Shown here: in pieces, positions 1 through 11,167 of the stretch
Position numbering within the stretch: position 1 is the first letter of the stretch
Layout: the number at the start of each line of letters is the position of its first letter
Assembly (NCBI RefSeq): GCF_004827385.1
Contig: NZ_SRXN01000028.1
Coordinates: 1-64,000, forward strand
Source of the DNA: Ensifer sp. MPMI2T
GTDB taxonomy: Bacteria > Pseudomonadota > Alphaproteobacteria > Rhizobiales > Rhizobiaceae
Length of the DNA stretch: 64,000 nucleotides
Direction of reading: 5' to 3'
Made by a program: the position numbers and the translations under genes
The notes under the pieces: generated by a model
The model's input: only the letters and a program-made list of their open reading frames with translations
Told to the model about the DNA's origin: nothing
Databases searched by the model: none

Positions 1-1
1 C

Positions 2-454
2 CCGGAAACCGTGCGCGGCCGCCGCGTCATCGATTTCGCCTCCGGCTCCGGTCTTGTCGCGATTGCAGCGATGAAGGCGGGCGCCTCTTCCGTCCTGGCC
101 GTCGACATCGATCCCTGGGCGAAAACCGCGGTACGGCTGAATGCGGAGTTGAACGGCGTCGAAATCGCGTTCAGCGATCGGAACATCATCGGCGAGCCGA
201 AGGTTGCCGATGTCTATCTCGCCGGCGACGTCTTCTATGACAAAGGGTTTGCGGATCTGCTTCGCCCCTGGCTCGCCGGGTTGGCGAGGGCGGGCGCCGC
301 CGTGCTCGTCGGCGACCCGGGGCGTGCCTATTGCCCACGAGAGATGATGTCGGCGCTCGCGACCTATGAAGTGCCAGTCACGCGGGCGCTTGAAGACAGC
401 GAGGTGAAACGCACGACCGTCTGGCGCTTCGAGCCGGACGACAGCTTCGGTTGA
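2..454 (+). CDS. Class I SAM-dependent methyltransferase, 5' truncated by window edge
   Basis: The frame is open to the left edge, so the true start lies upstream. The visible part opens with the SAM-binding motif I (DFASGSGLVAIAA), followed by an acidic strand end (VLAVDIDPWA) and the motif LAGDVFYD. That combination resembles the ETFB-lysine/nicotinamide N-methyltransferase-like family. The substrate is probably a protein lysine or a small molecule, but it cannot be told from sequence. The gene ends at TGA 452-454 and runs towards the minus-strand gene at 479-1126. The fold assignment is solid; the substrate is inference from family resemblance. Confidence 0.8.
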   Translation, partial: PETVRGRRVIDFASGSGLVAIAAMKAGASSVLAVDIDPWAKTAVRLNAELNGVEIAFSDRNIIGEPKVADVYLAGDVFYDKGFADLLRPWLAGLARAGAAVLVGDPGRAYCPREMMSALATYEVPVTRALEDSEVKRTTVWRFEPDDSFG

Positions 455-478
455 CAGGCTCGTGCTGCCTCATTTCGC

Positions 479-1126
479 CTACGGCCGGATGACGCAGACG
501 CCGTGTTCCCACGAGCAGACGCGGTCGTTCGGTTGCGGCGATACGACGATGATCTTCGCGCGATTCAGCGGCGGGGCGGGATCCGCACCCCCCGTCAAAT
601 AGTTGTAGTTGCCATACTGGCTGAAATAGATGCCGTTGCCCGCCTGCCGGAAGGCCGAGATGCCGCCGGCATAGGTTCCGATGCCGGGCGTCACCGAAGG
701 AAAGTCGTCGCCGCCGTAAGACGTAAAGCCATCATGGGGGCTGAAACCATATCCGCCACCGATCACGACGACGCCACGGTCGAGGCGCCAATCACGTCTT
801 GCGTGAAACGGAAAACGGTGCTTCAGCCGCACGTTGCGGGTGCGGGTCTGGACGTCCGGCAGGCGCTGATTGAACGAGGGAAAACCATCGATGCCGGACA
901 TGACGGAGCGGTGTCGCCGATGGCCGGCAAAAAACCGACGGCCGTGGTGAAATTTGCGAAAGCCATGATGGGTGAAGCCGTGCTTGAACCGGACATGGCG
1001 TGTGCGGGTCTGAACGTCGCCAAAGCTCGCGCCGTTCGCCGCTGCCGCGGGCAGACTGACCGGCATCGCCAGGGCGCAAGTCAGCACTAGAACTTTGGTC
1101 GCGTGGACCACTCGCAACAGATTCAT
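479..1126 (-). CDS. Secreted His/Arg-rich protein of unknown function with an internal duplication
   Basis: This is a 215-residue protein with a typical signal peptide: basic start, hydrophobic run to about residue 28, and an Ala-rich cleavage region near residues 27-30. The mature part is rich in His, Arg, Phe and Gly. It carries the motif DVQTRTRxVRxKH twice, at about residues 37-49 and 91-103. The C-terminal half is Gly/Tyr-rich and contains two Cys near the end (VCSWEHGVCV) that could form a disulfide. I do not recognise a named family. A periplasmic or surface role is likely from the signal peptide. It is convergent with the upstream methyltransferase and divergent from sdhC. Confidence 0.75.
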   Translation of the reverse strand: MNLLRVVHATKVLVLTCALAMPVSLPAAAANGASFGDVQTRTRHVRFKHGFTHHGFRKFHHGRRFFAGHRRHRSVMSGIDGFPSFNQRLPDVQTRTRNVRLKHRFPFHARRDWRLDRGVVVIGGGYGFSPHDGFTSYGGDDFPSVTPGIGTYAGGISAFRQAGNGIYFSQYGNYNYLTGGADPAPPLNRAKIIVVSPQPNDRVCSWEHGVCVIRP

Positions 1127-1435
1127 TCTGCCGTGCCCTCCGGATCATCCTTAACAAATCGTTAATACCATCCTGGGCCAGTTGCGGGCAAATGTCACGG
1201 ATTTGCTTATGTTTTCTGTGCTTATCGTTAATTCGCTCCCATGTCTCAGCGGGGCTCAAAAATGCCGTTTTTCGTCTAATCGATTTTATTTGTTTTGCAC
1301 CGCAAGGATACTTGTCGTTACGCCTTAGGGTGATTAAAGGTCCGAATGACTGAATTGCGCACAATCGTGTGCGATACCGGACAAGGCGGTCCAGTTTCTT
1401 GGGGCGCGGCAATCCGGTCACACCGTGAGGTTCCG
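1127..1435. other. Intergenic region upstream of sdhC
   Basis: These 309 bases separate the divergent secreted-protein gene and sdhC, so the promoters of both must lie here. The region is AT-richer than its flanks. It holds a small inverted repeat at 1357-1372 (GCGCAC-N4-GTGTGC). A frame open from 1346 would extend SdhC by 30 residues, but those residues do not look like SdhC. No RNA gene or repeat was recognised, and no promoter boxes could be assigned with confidence. Confidence 0.5.
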
Positions 1436-1831
1436 ATGACGAATGTCACAAGAAGCCGGCCGCTCTCGCCGCATCTTCAAATCTACAAACCAATCCCCAC
1501 CATGGTGATGTCGATTGTGCATCGCATCACCGGCGGCGCTCTTTATTTCGGCACGATCCTCGTGGCCTGGTGGCTGATCGCCGCAGCCTCGGGTGCTGCC
1601 TATTACGATTGGGTCAGCTGGCTGTTCGGCACTTGGATCGGCAAGCTCGTCCTCTTCGGCTACACCTGGGCCCTCGTCCATCACATGCTCGGCGGTATCC
1701 GCCATTTCGTCTGGGATCTCGGCTACGGCTACGACAAGCATTTCGCGACGAAGATGGCTAAGGCGACGATCATCGGATCGGTTTCTCTGACGTTGCTGAT
1801 CTGGGTGATCGGCTACCTGGTTCGGTACTGA
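1436..1831 (+). CDS. sdhC: Succinate dehydrogenase cytochrome b556 subunit
   Basis: SdhC is the larger membrane anchor of respiratory complex II and contributes to haem b and the quinone site. The 131-residue protein has the family signature SPHLQIYKP near the start, then SIVHRITGG. There are three hydrophobic segments, with the haem-ligand-type His in [17 protein letters not shown] 1436 was chosen because GAGG at 1427-1430 precedes it and the protein then begins like other SdhC. It is the first gene of sdhCDAB, and sdhD follows 11 bases later. Confidence 0.95.
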   Translation: MTNVTRSRPLSPHLQIYKPIPTMVMSIVHRITGGALYFGTILVAWWLIAAASGAAYYDWVSWLFGTWIGKLVLFGYTWALVHHMLGGIRHFVWDLGYGYDKHFATKMAKATIIGSVSLTLLIWVIGYLVRY

Positions 1832-1842
1832 GGGAATACGAC

Positions 1843-2223
1843 ATGGATATGCGCACACCTCTCGCCAAGGTTCGCGGCCTCGGCTCCGCCAAGGAGGGTA
1901 CCGATCATTTCTGGCGTCAGCGTCTGACGGCTGTCTCCAACGTCCCGCTGCTCATCTTCTTCGCCTTCTTCCTGGCCCGCTATGCTGGCGCTCCCCATGC
2001 GGAGGTCGTCGCGGCGCTCTCCAATCCGTTCGTCGCGGTGATCATGGGTCTCGTCCTCCTTTCCGGTCTCACCCACATGCGGCTCGGCATGCAGGTGATC
2101 ATCGAGGACTACGTGCATGCGGAAGGCATCAAGATCGCTCTTCTCATGCTCAACACATTTTTCGCGATCGCGATCGGAGGGCTCTGTCTTTTCGCCATCC
2201 TGAAGATCGCTTTTGCAGGGTAA
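1843..2223 (+). CDS. sdhD: Succinate dehydrogenase hydrophobic membrane anchor subunit
   Basis: SdhD pairs with SdhC to anchor SdhAB in the inner membrane and complete the haem and ubiquinone sites. The 126-residue protein has three predicted membrane helices. The segment [16 protein letters not shown] contains the conserved His and the Asp-Tyr pair typical of the SdhD haem/quinone region. It lies between sdhC and sdhA in the order expected of the operon. Its TAA at 2221-2223 is only 7 bases from the sdhA start, which implies cotranslation. Confidence 0.95.
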   Translation: MDMRTPLAKVRGLGSAKEGTDHFWRQRLTAVSNVPLLIFFAFFLARYAGAPHAEVVAALSNPFVAVIMGLVLLSGLTHMRLGMQVIIEDYVHAEGIKIALLMLNTFFAIAIGGLCLFAILKIAFAG

Positions 2224-2230
2224 TTTCGCC

Positions 2231-4072
2231 ATGGCATCGATCAGTTCACCCGCTGCAAACGGCAGGGCTTACCAATATGTCGATCACGCCTTCGACGTCG
2301 TCGTCGTCGGCGCCGGCGGGGCGGGCCTGCGCGCGACCCTCGGCATGGCCGAGCAGGGCCTCAAGACAGCCTGCATCACCAAGGTCTTCCCGACGCGCTC
2401 GCACACCGTCGCGGCCCAGGGCGGCATCGCCGCGTCGCTGCAGAATATGACGCCCGACAGCTGGCAGTGGCATCTCTACGACACGGTCAAGGGATCCGAC
2501 TGGCTCGGCGACGTCGACGCCATGCAGTATCTCACCATGGAAGCGCCGAAGGCGGTCTATGAGCTCGAGCACTACGGCGTGCCCTTCTCGCGCAACGAGG
2601 AAGGCAAGATCTATCAGCGCCCCTTCGGCGGCCACATGCAGAATTACGGCGAAGGCCCGCCGGTGCAGCGCACCTGCGCGGTTGCCGACCGCACCGGCCA
2701 TGCGATCCTGCACACGCTCTACGGTCAGTCGCTACGCAACAACGCCGAATTCTTCATCGAATACTTCGCCATCGACCTGATCATGTCGGACGACGGGCGC
2801 TGCACCGGCGTCGTCGCCTGGAACCTCGATGACGGCACGATCCACCGCTTCTCGGCGAAGATGGTGGTGCTTGCGACCGGCGGCTACGGCCGCGCCTATT
2901 TCTCGGCGACCTCGGCACACACCTGCACCGGCGACGGCGGCGGCATGATCGCCCGCGCCGGCCTGCCGCTCCAGGACATGGAGTTCGTGCAGTTCCACCC
3001 GACCGGCATCTACGGCTCCGGCTGTCTGATCACCGAAGGTGCGCGCGGCGAAGGCGGCTATCTCGTCAATTCGGAAGGCGAGCGCTTCATGGAGCGTTAT
3101 GCACCGTCCGCCAAGGACCTCGCCTCGCGTGACGTCGTCTCGCGCTGCATGACGCTCGAAATCCGCGAAGGCCGCGGCGTCGGCAAGAACAAGGACCACA
3201 TCTTCCTGCATCTCGACCATCTCGATCCGGCTGTGCTGCACGAGCGCCTGCCGGGCATTTCCGAGAGCGCGAGGATTTTCGCCGGCGTCGACGTCACTCG
3301 CGAGCCGATCCCGGTGCTGCCGACCGTCCACTACAACATGGGCGGCGTTCCGACCAACTATTGGGGCGAGGTCCTGAATGCCGACGGTCAGAACCCCGAG
3401 CGCATCGCGCCCGGTCTGATGGCGGTCGGCGAAGCGGGCTGCGCCTCGGTTCACGGTGCCAACCGCCTCGGCTCCAATTCGCTGATCGACCTCGTCGTCT
3501 TCGGTCGCGCCGCGGCGATCCGCGCAGGCCAGATCATCGACCGCCAGGAATCGATTCCGGCGCTCAACACGGCCGCCTGCGATCGCATCGTCGAGCGCTT
3601 CGACCGCCTGCGTCATGCCAATGGCCGGACGCCGACGGCGGTGCTGCGCGAGAAGATGCAGCGCGCCATGCAGGACGACGCCGCCGTCTTCCGCACGCAG
3701 GAATCGCTCGAATCCGGCTGCCGCCGCCTCTCGGAAATCTGGAAGGAGCTTCCCGACGTCAAGGTCACCGACCGCTCGATGATCTGGAACTCCGATCTTG
3801 TCGAAACGCTGGAGCTGGAAAACCTGATGGCCAATGCCATCACGACCATCTACGGCGCCGAGGCGCGCAAGGAGAGCCGCGGATCGCATGCGCGCGAGGA
3901 TTACACTGAAGGCCCGTTCGGCGGGCGCGACGACGACAACTGGCGCAAGCATACGCTTGCCTGGGTCAACGAGGCCGGCGATGTCCGGCTCGATTATCGC
4001 CCGGTTCACACCGACCTGATCGCCGAGGGCATCGATCCCAAGAAGATCGCCCCGAAGGCGCGCGTGTACTGA
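2231..4072 (+). CDS. sdhA: Succinate dehydrogenase flavoprotein subunit
   Basis: SdhA oxidises succinate to fumarate using covalent FAD and passes electrons to SdhB. The 613-residue protein has the FAD-binding GAGGAGLRA at about residues 30-38. The flavin-linking His lies in [10 protein letters not shown] near residue 58, and the active-site region [21 protein letters not shown] follows. The C-terminal REDY segment is typical of the family. ATG 2231 is preferred over an in-frame start at 2213, because the earlier one would overlap sdhD and adds non-homologous residues. The length is normal for the family. Confidence 0.97.
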   Translation: MASISSPAANGRAYQYVDHAFDVVVVGAGGAGLRATLGMAEQGLKTACITKVFPTRSHTVAAQGGIAASLQNMTPDSWQWHLYDTVKGSDWLGDVDAMQYLTMEAPKAVYELEHYGVPFSRNEEGKIYQRPFGGHMQNYGEGPPVQRTCAVADRTGHAILHTLYGQSLRNNAEFFIEYFAIDLIMSDDGRCTGVVAWNLDDGTIHRFSAKMVVLATGGYGRAYFSATSAHTCTGDGGGMIARAGLPLQDMEFVQFHPTGIYGSGCLITEGARGEGGYLVNSEGERFMERYAPSAKDLASRDVVSRCMTLEIREGRGVGKNKDHIFLHLDHLDPAVLHERLPGISESARIFAGVDVTREPIPVLPTVHYNMGGVPTNYWGEVLNADGQNPERIAPGLMAVGEAGCASVHGANRLGSNSLIDLVVFGRAAAIRAGQIIDRQESIPALNTAACDRIVERFDRLRHANGRTPTAVLREKMQRAMQDDAAVFRTQESLESGCRRLSEIWKELPDVKVTDRSMIWNSDLVETLELENLMANAITTIYGAEARKESRGSHAREDYTEGPFGGRDDDNWRKHTLAWVNEAGDVRLDYRPVHTDLIAEGIDPKKIAPKARVY

Positions 4073-4089
4073 TCTCGAGGAAACAGGAC

Positions 4090-4869
4090 ATGGTTGAACT
4101 CGCACTTCCCAAGAACTCGCAGATCACCGAAGGCAAGGTCTGGCCGAAGCCGGTCGGCGCGACGAACCTGCGTGAATACCGCGTCTATCGCTGGAATCCG
4201 GACGACGGCAAGAACCCGCGCATCGACACCTACTACATCGACATCGACGACTGCGGTCCGATGGTGCTCGACGGCCTGCTTTACATCAAGAACAAGATCG
4301 ATCCGACGCTGACGCTGCGCCGCTCCTGTCGCGAGGGCATCTGCGGCTCCTGCGCGATGAACATCGACGGCACCAACACTCTCGCCTGCACAAAGGGCAT
4401 GGACGAGATCAAGGGAACGGTGAAGATCTATCCGCTGCCGCATATGCCGGTGGTCAAGGACCTGGTGCCGGATCTCACCAATTTCTACGCCCAGCACCGC
4501 TCGATCGAGCCCTGGCTGAAGACGGTTTCGCCGACGCCGGCCAAGGAATGGAAGCAGAGCCACGAGGACCGCCTGAAGCTCGACGGCCTCTACGAGTGCA
4601 TCCTTTGCGCCTGCTGCTCGACCTCCTGTCCGAGCTATTGGTGGAACGGCGACCGCTATCTCGGCCCGGCCGTTCTCCTGCAGGCCTATCGCTGGCTGAT
4701 CGATAGCCGCGACGAGGCGACCGGCGAGCGGCTCGACAATCTCGAGGATCCGTTCCGGCTCTACCGCTGCCACACGATCATGAACTGCGCCCAGGCCTGT
4801 CCGAAGGGGCTCAACCCAGCCAAGGCGATCGGTGAAATCAAGAAAATGCTGGTCGAGCGCAGGGTCTGA
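4090..4869 (+). CDS. sdhB: Succinate dehydrogenase iron-sulfur subunit
   Basis: SdhB carries the [2Fe-2S], [4Fe-4S] and [3Fe-4S] clusters that link SdhA to the quinone site. The 259-residue protein shows the plant-type ferredoxin motif CREGICGSC with a later Cys. It then has [12 protein letters not shown] for the [4Fe-4S]/[3Fe-4S] ligands and CxxxxNCxxxCPKGLNP near the C-terminus. Length and motifs are complete. It is the last gene of sdhCDAB and is followed directly by a Rho-independent terminator. Confidence 0.97.
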   Translation: MVELALPKNSQITEGKVWPKPVGATNLREYRVYRWNPDDGKNPRIDTYYIDIDDCGPMVLDGLLYIKNKIDPTLTLRRSCREGICGSCAMNIDGTNTLACTKGMDEIKGTVKIYPLPHMPVVKDLVPDLTNFYAQHRSIEPWLKTVSPTPAKEWKQSHEDRLKLDGLYECILCACCSTSCPSYWWNGDRYLGPAVLLQAYRWLIDSRDEATGERLDNLEDPFRLYRCHTIMNCAQACPKGLNPAKAIGEIKKMLVERRV

Positions 4870-4895
4870 TTCCCGGCAAAATTTATCGGCTTCGA

Positions 4896-4920
4896 CGGCG
4901 GGCTTTCTGGCCCGCCGTTT
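4896..4920 (+). terminator. Rho-independent terminator of sdhCDAB
   Basis: CGGCGGGC (4896-4903) pairs perfectly with GCCCGCCG (4910-4917) around a 6-base loop and is followed by a T-rich tail. It lies 27 bases after the sdhB stop and before the separately transcribed msrA. Confidence 0.85.
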
Positions 4921-5013
4921 GTATATCTCACGAACTTCACGGCCCCGTGTCGGCATTTGATTTTGAAACTTTCGACGGTCCTCATAGCTTTATGTTGTGG
5001 ATCGGAGATTGCG

Positions 5014-5610
5014 ATGAATCGATTGCTGTTTGCGCTTGCCACCGGTTGCTTGCTGTCCTTGCCGGCGCGGGCCGCCGAGCCGCAGTTTGCGCTGTTTGCC
5101 GGCGGCTGTTTCTGGTGCGTCGAGACCGATTTCGACGGTGTGCCCGGCGTTCTTGAGACGATTTCGGGCTACGCCGGCGGCAAGAGCGCCAATCCGACCT
5201 ATGAGGACTACGCGAAGGGCGGCCATCGCGAAGTCGTCCGCATCAAGTTCGATCCGGACAGGGTTTCCTATTCGACGCTCGTCTCGGTGCTGTTCCACAC
5301 GATCGACCCGACGGATGGCGGCGGCCAGTTCTGCGATCGCGGCTTTGCCTACACGACCGCGATCTACGCGCTTGACGAGCGGCAGGCGATGGACGCGAAG
5401 GCCGGAAAGATCAAGGCTGAAGCCGAACTCGGACAGCCGATCGTCACGCCGGTGGAGGATGCCGCAAAATTCTGGCCGGCCGAGGACTATCATCAGGACT
5501 TCGGCGCGCGAAACCCGATTCGCTACTGGTACTACAGGAACGGCTGCGGCAGGAACCGGACGGTCGAGACGCTCTGGGGCGACCGTGCCTATGCCGGCGT
5601 CAATCACTGA
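5014..5610 (+). CDS. msrA: Peptide-methionine (S)-S-oxide reductase, exported form
   Basis: MsrA repairs oxidised methionine in proteins by reducing the S-sulfoxide. The 198-residue protein has the catalytic motif GGCFWCVE with Cys32 and Cys35, and the later EDYHQDF and RNGCGR segments of the family. Residues 1-20 form a signal peptide (cleavage near ARA-AE), so the enzyme is predicted to act in the periplasm rather than the cytosol. ATG 5014 is favoured over the longer frame from 4957: GGAG at 5004-5007 precedes it, and the signal peptide is then properly N-terminal. It looks monocistronic. Confidence 0.92.
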   Translation: MNRLLFALATGCLLSLPARAAEPQFALFAGGCFWCVETDFDGVPGVLETISGYAGGKSANPTYEDYAKGGHREVVRIKFDPDRVSYSTLVSVLFHTIDPTDGGGQFCDRGFAYTTAIYALDERQAMDAKAGKIKAEAELGQPIVTPVEDAAKFWPAEDYHQDFGARNPIRYWYYRNGCGRNRTVETLWGDRAYAGVNH

Positions 5611-5806
5611 TTGTATTATCGCCGCCCGGCCTTGCCGCATTTTTCGTGTCGACGGATACGGAGCGCACCCATTCCACCCGGCGTTTCAATCGTGCAACAG
5701 ATACTGCTGAAATGCCTTCCCTTGATTTGTAAGGTGGATTTGCTGTAGTTCGGCCATTATTATCGCGTTGCATCATGGTTCGACGAAGATATTGGGGGTA
5801 AGAGAC

Positions 5807-6346
5807 ATGCGGGTTTTTCATGCGGCGGCGGGGCTGGCGGTTGTGCTTGCGCTGACCGGATGCCAGCGGACATCCTTTGGTGGTTTCGGTTCTCAGGATG
5901 TTTCACCTGCTCCGTTGCAGGCGCAGCCCGTTCCGACGGTGTCGTCCAGCCAACTCCCGGATCCGACGGCCAACCCCTCCCAGTTCCCGGCGGCACCCAC
6001 CGCCGGCACGGCCGCACCTGGCGGCGCGCCGGCCGGCACGCAGGTCGCGGCCGCTCCCAACGCGCTCGACGTGACGAAGGAATCGATGGTCGGCAATTGG
6101 CGCGTGTCGAGCGCCGGCAGCTCCTGTGACATGTTCCTGACGCTGACGAACCTCGGCAGCGGATCGCGCGGCGGCACGCGCGGCTGCGCCGGCGAGCTGA
6201 CGACGATGGGCTCCTGGGAAGTCGCTGGCAAGCAGGTGGTGCTCAAGGACCGGGGCGGCAATCCGATCGCACGCCTCTACAAGACCGCAGACGCGCGCTT
6301 CGACGGTTCGACCAACAGCGGACAGCCGGTCAGCCTCAGCCGCTGA
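5807..6346 (+). CDS. omp19: Omp19-like outer-membrane lipoprotein with Inh protease-inhibitor domain
   Basis: The 179-residue protein begins with a lipoprotein signal and lipobox LALTGC, with lipidated Cys19. A Pro/Ala-rich linker follows, then a C-terminal beta-barrel-like domain of the AprI/Inh metalloprotease-inhibitor family. The end ([17 protein letters not shown]) and the region [21 protein letters not shown] match the Brucella Omp19 pattern as I remember it. Two Cys in the domain (SCDMF, GCAGEL) probably form its disulfide. ATG 5807 follows a GGGGGTAAGAG ribosome site. It likely protects the surface or periplasm from proteases, as reported for Omp19; that role is by analogy. Confidence 0.85.
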   Translation: MRVFHAAAGLAVVLALTGCQRTSFGGFGSQDVSPAPLQAQPVPTVSSSQLPDPTANPSQFPAAPTAGTAAPGGAPAGTQVAAAPNALDVTKESMVGNWRVSSAGSSCDMFLTLTNLGSGSRGGTRGCAGELTTMGSWEVAGKQVVLKDRGGNPIARLYKTADARFDGSTNSGQPVSLSR

Positions 6347-6367
6347 TCGCCACCAACGCCCGGCGCT

Positions 6368-6469
6368 TACAGCGCCGCGCGTCTTCTCAGGCGCGCAAAG
6401 GCCGCTGTAGCACTTTGATTTGCTGCATGATTTTTCCTTAAATCGGTTCCAATTTAAGGAATCATGCAG
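6368..6469 (-). repeat. Palindromic intergenic repeat, family A, copy 1
   Basis: About 102 bases, nearly identical as a reverse complement to 23790-23892. It contains two nested inverted repeats: GCGCCGCGCGTCTT paired with the AGGCGCGC side, and CTGCATGA-type arms around CCTTAAAT/ATTTAAGG. It lies between the omp19 stop and zapE, where it could act as a terminator or RNA-stability element. It resembles the RIME-type mosaic elements of rhizobia; the name is from memory. Confidence 0.8.
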
Positions 6470-6507
6470 TGCCGGATGCGACGCAGGACGAGGACGTGTG
6501 AGCAGTC

Positions 6508-7713
6508 TTGCTCGTCCCGCGCCTGTCACCGAAATTGCTCCTTGCTCACCTTGGGTGCCGCGTGCTCAACCCGGACGACAGCATTCTTCATAAGCTTGAA
6601 ACGCTCGTTACGGCCGGCGAACGACAGCGCGATCCGGCGCAAATTGCGATCGCGCGGCGGCTCGACCACCTGACCGCGGAGCTGCTTGCCAGCAGGCCGT
6701 CGCGCAAATCCAACGCGCTCGGCTGGCTCTTTGCCTCGCGCAAGAAGAACCAAGCTCCGGTCAAGGGCCTTTATATCCATGGCGGTGTCGGTCGCGGCAA
6801 GACGATGCTGATGGATATGTTCTTCGACGCGGTGCCGATCCAGCGCAAGCGTCGGGCGCATTTCCACGAGTTCATGGCGGATGTGCACGAGCGCATCTAC
6901 AAGCATCGCCAGAAACTCAAGAACGGTGAGACGAAGCAGGCCGACCCGATCCCGCCGGTGGCCTCGGAGCTCTTTGGCGAGGCCCGGCTCCTGTGCTTCG
7001 ATGAATTTTCGGTCACTGACATCGCTGACGCGATGATTCTGGCGCGCCTCTTCGGCGAACTCTTCGCCAAGGGATGCGTCCTCGTCGCGACCTCGAACGT
7101 CGAGCCGAACGATCTTTATCGCGATGGCCTCAATCGCGGCCTCTTTCTTCCCTTCATCGACCTGCTGAAGGCGAATACCGAGATCATCTCGCTCGACTCC
7201 GAGACAGATTACCGCCTGCAGAAGACCGACGGAAATCCGGTCTGGCTGTCACCGCTCGGCCCGGAGACGGAGGCGGCGATGGCGCGCGCCTGGTACGTCG
7301 AGACTGGCGGGGCGCCGGAAGCGCCGGCAGAGATCAGCCGCAAGGGGCGCAAGATCCACGTGCCGTCGGCGTCCGGCCGAAGCGCCCGGTTCACTTTCGC
7401 CGACCTTTGCGCGCAGCCGCTCGGTGCCGCCGACTATCTTGCCATCCTGACGCAATACAGCACGATCTTCCTCGACCATGTCCCGCATCTGGGGCCTCAC
7501 CTGCGCAACGAGACCAAGCGATTCATCATCCTCGTCGATGCTCTCTACGACCAGGGCGCTCGCCTGTTCGCGTCTGCCGCAGCCGAGCCGCATCAGCTTC
7601 TGACTGCAAAAAAAGGAACCGAAGGTTTCGAGTTCGACCGGACCGTCTCGCGCCTGATCGAGATGCAGAGCTCGGAATATGCGGCGGAACATCCGGCAAG
7701 AACGGCCGTTTGA
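6508..7713 (+). CDS. zapE: AFG1/ZapE-family ATPase
   Basis: This is an AAA-like P-loop ATPase of the AFG1 family. E. coli ZapE is a cell-division factor, and the mitochondrial homologue assists protein quality control. The 401-residue frame has Walker A GGVGRGKTM, Walker B LLCFDEF and the family block VATSNVEPNDLYRDGLNR. The start is uncertain. TTG 6508 opens the frame and GTG 6562 is the next candidate, while a ribosome-like AGGACGAGGACG precedes a GTG at 6498 that is in another frame. Clear homology begins near LETLVTAGERQRDPAQ. It follows repeat copy A and precedes mdh. Confidence 0.88.
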   Translation: MLVPRLSPKLLLAHLGCRVLNPDDSILHKLETLVTAGERQRDPAQIAIARRLDHLTAELLASRPSRKSNALGWLFASRKKNQAPVKGLYIHGGVGRGKTMLMDMFFDAVPIQRKRRAHFHEFMADVHERIYKHRQKLKNGETKQADPIPPVASELFGEARLLCFDEFSVTDIADAMILARLFGELFAKGCVLVATSNVEPNDLYRDGLNRGLFLPFIDLLKANTEIISLDSETDYRLQKTDGNPVWLSPLGPETEAAMARAWYVETGGAPEAPAEISRKGRKIHVPSASGRSARFTFADLCAQPLGAADYLAILTQYSTIFLDHVPHLGPHLRNETKRFIILVDALYDQGARLFASAAAEPHQLLTAKKGTEGFEFDRTVSRLIEMQSSEYAAEHPARTAV

Positions 7714-7735
7714 TGACGCGACTGTGACGTACTAT

Positions 7736-7751
7736 CTTACGTTTACGTAAG
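7736..7751. promoter_or_regulatory. Perfect-arm palindrome upstream of mdh, candidate operator
   Basis: CTTACGT (7736-7742) and ACGTAAG (7745-7751) form a 7-bp inverted repeat with a 2-base spacer, about 150 bases before the mdh start. The position fits an operator for the mdh-suc operon. The regulator is unknown; it could also be chance in this AT-rich leader. Confidence 0.4.
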
Positions 7752-7802
7752 AATTTTATGATCTAACCGATTGAATTTGCTCCATCGAAAAGTATGCATT
7801 GA

Positions 7803-8861
<1,059 letters not shown>

Positions 8862-8894
8862 CCGCCATCCGGCCAATCAGACAGGAACAACTCC

Positions 8895-10091
<1,197 letters not shown>

Positions 10092-10097
10092 GGTTTC

Positions 10098-11000
10098 ATG
10101 TCCATCCTGATCAACAAAGACACCAAGGTCCTCGTCCAGGGGCTGACCGGCAAGACCGGCACCTTCCACACCGAGCAGGCCCTTGCCTACAACGGCACGA
10201 AGATGGTCGGCGGTATCCATCCGAAGAAGGGTGGCGAGACTTGGACCGGCGCCAAGGGCGAGCAGCTCCCGATCTTCGCGTCCGTTGCCGAAGGCCGTGA
10301 CACGACCGGCGCCAATGCATCGGTCATCTATGTTCCGCCGGCAGGCGCTGCCGCCGCGATCATCGAGGCGATCGATGCGGAAATTCCGCTGATCGTCTGC
10401 ATCACCGAAGGCATTCCGGTCGCCGACATGGTCAAGGTCAAGGCGCGTCTGGAAAAGTCCTCCTCGCGTCTCATCGGCCCGAACTGCCCGGGCGTGCTCA
10501 CCCCGAACGAATGCAAGATCGGCATCATGCCGGGCAACATCTTCCGCAAGGGTTCGGTCGGCGTGCTTTCGCGCTCCGGTACGCTCACCTACGAGGCCGT
10601 CTTCCAGACCACCAACGAAGGGCTCGGCCAGACGACCGCTGTCGGTATCGGCGGCGACCCGGTCAAGGGCACCGAGTTCATCGACGTCTTGGAAATGTTC
10701 CTCGCCGACGACGAGACCAAGTCGATCATCATGATCGGTGAAATCGGTGGTTCGGCCGAAGAGGACGCGGCGCAGTTCCTGAAGGATGAAGCCAAGCGCG
10801 GCCGCAAGAAGCCGATGGTCGGCTTCATCGCCGGCCGTACGGCCCCTCCCGGCCGCACCATGGGCCATGCCGGCGCCGTCATCTCCGGTGGCAAGGGCGG
10901 CGCGGAAGACAAGATCGCGGCCATGGAATCGGCAGGTATCCGCGTCTCGCCGTCGCCAGCACGCCTCGGCAAGACGCTGGTCGAAGTCCTGAAGGGCTGA
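10098..11000 (+). CDS. sucD: Succinyl-CoA synthetase alpha subunit
   Basis: SucD binds CoA and carries the phosphohistidine intermediate. The 300-residue protein has the Rossmann CoA-binding segment [16 protein letters not shown], the [16 protein letters not shown] block, and the active-site [10 protein letters not shown] whose His is phosphorylated. It follows sucC by 6 bases. After its stop there is a strong hairpin before sucA. Confidence 0.97.
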   Translation: MSILINKDTKVLVQGLTGKTGTFHTEQALAYNGTKMVGGIHPKKGGETWTGAKGEQLPIFASVAEGRDTTGANASVIYVPPAGAAAAIIEAIDAEIPLIVCITEGIPVADMVKVKARLEKSSSRLIGPNCPGVLTPNECKIGIMPGNIFRKGSVGVLSRSGTLTYEAVFQTTNEGLGQTTAVGIGGDPVKGTEFIDVLEMFLADDETKSIIMIGEIGGSAEEDAAQFLKDEAKRGRKKPMVGFIAGRTAPPGRTMGHAGAVISGGKGGAEDKIAAMESAGIRVSPSPARLGKTLVEVLKG

Positions 11001-11017
11001 GATTCTCAAAGCGAGGC

Positions 11018-11046
11018 TTGGGGCTGGCGTCACCTGCCGGCCCCAA
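11018..11046 (+). other. Strong intercistronic hairpin between sucD and sucA
   Basis: TTGGGGCTGGC (11018-11028) pairs with GCCGGCCCCAA (11036-11046) over 11 positions with one G-U pair. No T run follows, so it is more likely an mRNA processing or stability element, or a weak terminator, within the suc operon than a full stop. Confidence 0.55.
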
Positions 11047-11167
11047 ACCGGACCCAATTAATGACGCAAGCTTGGTGCAGTAAGAAGCGCCGAATAAAGA
11101 TGAACGACCGGGAAGACCCGGCATCCCAACTTCAGTCAGGAGGCGAACCAGGGGTTCGCGAAAGACC

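Noticed and set aside
1346-1435. 30-codon N-terminal extension of sdhC
   Set aside because: The residues do not resemble SdhC, and ATG 1436 has a GAGG ribosome site and the family N-terminus.
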